Of a DNA stretch of 64,000 nucleotides, positions 61,493 through 64,000 are shown piece after piece (positions within the stretch are counted from its first letter, which is position 1; every line of letters starts with the position of its first letter). The stretch is from Ypsolopha sequella (lineage: Eukaryota > Arthropoda > Insecta > Lepidoptera > Ypsolophidae): NCBI GenBank assembly GCA_934047225.1, contig OW203990.1, positions 21,245,045 to 21,309,044 on the forward strand. Direction: 5' to 3'. The notes beneath the pieces are model-generated. The model did no database searches. It was not told the DNA's origin and saw only the letters and a list, made by a program, of their open reading frames with translations. The position numbers were made by a program, and so were the translations under genes.

Positions 61493-62187
61493 GTAAGTGA
61501 CACTAAATTATATCGATTTGGGGTTTGGCTATAATAAACACTGTACAAAAAAAAGGAAAATAAAGGGAGTATTCCTAACATTTGGTATTACAAATCTCGA
61601 AAAAGGCAATCTCTGTAAATTGCAACGGAGAAGGTAAATATGTGACTATAATTTTCCTTGTAAGTTTAGGTCACTAAATATGAGTAAGTATAACCCGTCG
61701 GAAGTATCTAGGCACACGAAACCCCCCTCCCGCAAGGTCTTTATCTACCTTTGCGGGTGAACTGAGGTCCCGAGATATTTCCGACGGTAAGCATATTCAA
61801 ATTTGCTTCTAAAATTTATTGGGTCTGGTAATACGTTTTTAATAAGTAGGTAGGTATGTTTATTAAGACAGGATAAGTACAAATATTTTAATGAAATAAA
61901 TTCCATCGTGTGCCGACAATCCCAAGCAGGGCTAGGGGGCCGAAGCCCCCCCAAAATATACGTTATAGGACTCACACATTTCTTTTCTACTTCTATTATG
62001 ATGACCATTTCTTATTTATGTTGTACTACTGTTTTAACTACACTTTAACTTCATTTTTGTATGAAACCGAAAAATACTCAAAAAATATGGAAAAAAAATA
62101 TATGTCATTTTTCGAATAAAACCCAGAAAAATAATCAAAATTTCATTTACTTTAAAAATTGCATTTGTTATTTTTCTTATTATTTTT

Positions 62188-62480
62188 CAGGGTTCCGTAC
62201 CTAAAGGGTACCAAACGCGACCTTATTACTAAGCCTCCACTGTATGTCCGTCCGTCCGTCCATCCGTCCGTCCGTCTGTCTATCTGTTCGTCTATCTGTC
62301 CGTCTGACACAGGAGTCTACAGATTCAGCCGTTATATAGGTAGCCAGTTGAAATTTTCACACAATACGTGCTGTATTGTTTCTTTAAATTTGCCTCTATC
62401 ATGGCAAATAATAAAAATAAAAATTAAGTTGAAACCCAAGGGGATCCCCATACAAAAAACCTCGAAAAGGTAGCATTTTT
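62188..62480 (+). repeat. Dispersed repeat with (GTCC)n run
   Basis: GGGTTCCGTACCTAAAGGGT followed by GTCCGTCCGTCCGTCCATCC and a CAGTTGAAATTTTCACA block, a common moth repeat. A second piece lies at 62718-62912. Confidence 0.7.
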
Positions 62481-63409
62481 GTAACGTTACCATGTCCCCT
62501 GTCCTTATTTTCGAAACAAGAGGTCCGAAAAATATGAAAAATATTTATGGTTTTTGCACTCACTCGTATTCGATTAGTATTCGTGATTTATTGCGAACAA
62601 CTTAAAAACGGATCCAAAATTCATCTAGGAAAAAAACAAGTAAAAACCCGAATACGAATCCCATACGAATGAGTGCACAAACGCTTAGTCGGTGATATAA
62701 GTTAAGATTACAGGAAAAATAGGGTTCCGTACACATCGGGAGCAGCGCATTGTTTGTCAGGCGCTACCATTTTAGCGGCTTATTTGTGTCGCCTTCATGT
62801 TGCTATGATATCTATATTGTTGTAATTTGCCATGTTTTTAGGGTTCCGCACCGGTATTGTGTGGTGGTATGGAACCCTTTGTGCGCGAGTCCGACTTGCA
62901 CTTAGCCAAATTAATTATTATCTAAAAAGCTAAACTGTTTTAGATTTGTATCTATATCAAAAAAGAAAAAGATATGCAAGCATCATTTATTAAGATTTTT
63001 TTTGCAAATGCTCTGTTTAACAAATTTACGCCAAAATGCGAACAAATACAAAAATATCTATAACCCTTTCGGGACGACGCCTAAAATACGAAGGTTATTT
63101 TACTTTAAAACTTGGTTTCTGGGTAAAATGATAGCGTAGAACACGAATCTGGCCTCGATTTTCCGATTTTCCGGCGCCATCTTGGAAAAATGGTGTGCTC
63201 ACAATTGTATCACGTAAGGCCCAAACTTTCGTACGCACAATTGTGACACTCACAATTGTATTGAGCAAGGCCTAACCTTACCTATTTTAAGATATCAGTA
63301 ACAATTTAATTAAATGAAAAAACATTTTAAAATAGGATATCTTTATTAATCAACTAGTTTCCGGTAATGATGTACCTAGGCGAAGTACAACAGCAGGTCC
63401 AACGCCAAA

Positions 63410-63631
63410 CTATCTCTCTGGGATGTTGGTGGTGTCCCCTTGGTTAATTTTAAAATCAAGCACCAAGCCCTTATAGTTGGTTATTACGTAATTTTTTAAT
63501 CCAGCCGATCGTGGTTTATTCTTTACGACGACTTTCAGCCCCGGACAACGACCATCAAACGGAATCATTTGCTCATCTACACTGTAGTTGCCAGCATCTC
63601 TTGGTAACTCCAAACATCTCTTCCGGACTGA
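63410..63631 (-). pseudogene. piggyBac transposase fragment
   Basis: The minus strand reads VRKRCLELPR, NYSVDEQMIPFDGRCPG, NKPRSAGLKNYVI and GLVLDFKINQGDT. This matches the piggyBac DDE domain around its first catalytic Asp (the VDEQMIPF motif). Both ends of the transposase are absent. The coding begins right at CTTAACCCTTTCAG, which may be an element end (TTAA plus CCCTTTC) or a splice acceptor. Confidence 0.75.
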
Positions 63632-64000
63632 AAGGGTTAAGAAAAAGAAATTAATGTACTTTATATACAAAAAGTATGAAATGCAACAGGAGATAGTATT
63701 TACCATGATTTCCTAAAAAAGCTCAATGAAACTTAGTTTCAGCCCCCCAATATGTGTTCCTGGATCCGCCAATGGCATTAAATATACTTTATTTAGAACG
63801 CATGCATCCGATTCTGTTTTAGATTACCAAAAAGATCACACGTACACCGTTCCTAACTGAAAAAGGCATCCTTAGGATGAAAGAGCGTAGACAGATGCAC
63901 CGTGCTCATCTCGTCCACAAAGTCGCGCACACGTGCCCCGACTGGCCCCGAGTATCTGTACACGAAATTCGTATGGGCTAACGACACTAACACACGTAAC

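Larger units (their letters stand above)
61493..64000 (+). other. CLIP protease intron 2 (open at window end), repeat-rich
   Basis: Holds a 98 bp hairpin (61691-61788, CCGTCGGAAGTATCT and inverse), the dispersed GGGTTCCGTAC repeat with (GTCC)n at 62247-62300, and a piggyBac fragment. The last 160 bases have open frames on both strands (e.g. + KERRQMHRAHLVHKV) that I cannot assign. No further protease exon is visible. Confidence 0.55.

Overview
This is nuclear DNA of an insect, most likely a moth or butterfly. It is AT-rich, its genes have introns with GT-AG borders, and it is packed with transposon types typical of Lepidoptera. These include a Dong-like R4-clade LINE, 5'-truncated Jockey/CR1-like LINEs, Helitrons whose ends carry the TC and CTAG signatures, piggyBac- and hAT-derived elements, many foldback MITE-like elements, and repeats carrying the AACCGGCCAAGTGCGAGTC word. 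The order is inferred from these features; no database was searched.

Three host genes lie on the + strand. (1) Positions 66-23032 hold the 3' five exons of a trypsin-like serine protease. The exon with the catalytic His lies before the window. The exons join in frame, with the Asp and Ser of the triad and a trypsin-type pocket Asp. Its third visible intron is 15.8 kb and filled with nested elements. (2) Positions 25587-41745 hold a complete TspanC8 tetraspanin of 274 residues in 8 coding exons. It has eight cysteines in the large loop and GSREACGVPFSCC. A second version of exon 7 lies at about 37638-37757, aligned residue for residue with the one at 41286-41402, so the two look mutually exclusive. 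Directly before exon 6 the 3' splice-site region itself is tandemly repeated about six times. (3) Positions 60328-61492 hold the first two exons of a CLIP-domain serine protease (signal peptide plus CLIP domain). Its protease domain lies beyond the window.

The rest is mostly mobile DNA. Intron 3 of the first protease (5049-20891) holds a Dong-like LINE inserted next to a (TAA)n tail, a YqaJ-nuclease-like exon, a zinc-ribbon ORF with one stop, a 1 kb CpG-dense octamer minisatellite, a Helitron Rep-protein remnant, a Jockey-like RT fragment and several foldback elements nested in each other. The tetraspanin introns hold foldback elements, a non-autonomous Helitron with both ends (30592-32076) and a 475 bp repeat. 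Between the tetraspanin and the CLIP gene (41746-60327) lie a cluster of hairpins inside hairpins (44.5-45.8 kb), a LINE split by a hAT element with a perfect 8 bp target duplication, a tRNA-Ala-like sequence, and a LINE broken by at least three insertions, one of which carries a piggyBac element flanked by TTAA.

The best candidates for something new are the exon 7 pair with the splice-acceptor array in the tetraspanin, an 18-20 nt word (CAGAGAATATAAAGTATTAC) that appears three times, twice as a tiny insertion with flanking direct repeats, and a proline-rich repeat ORF in frame downstream of the tetraspanin stop.
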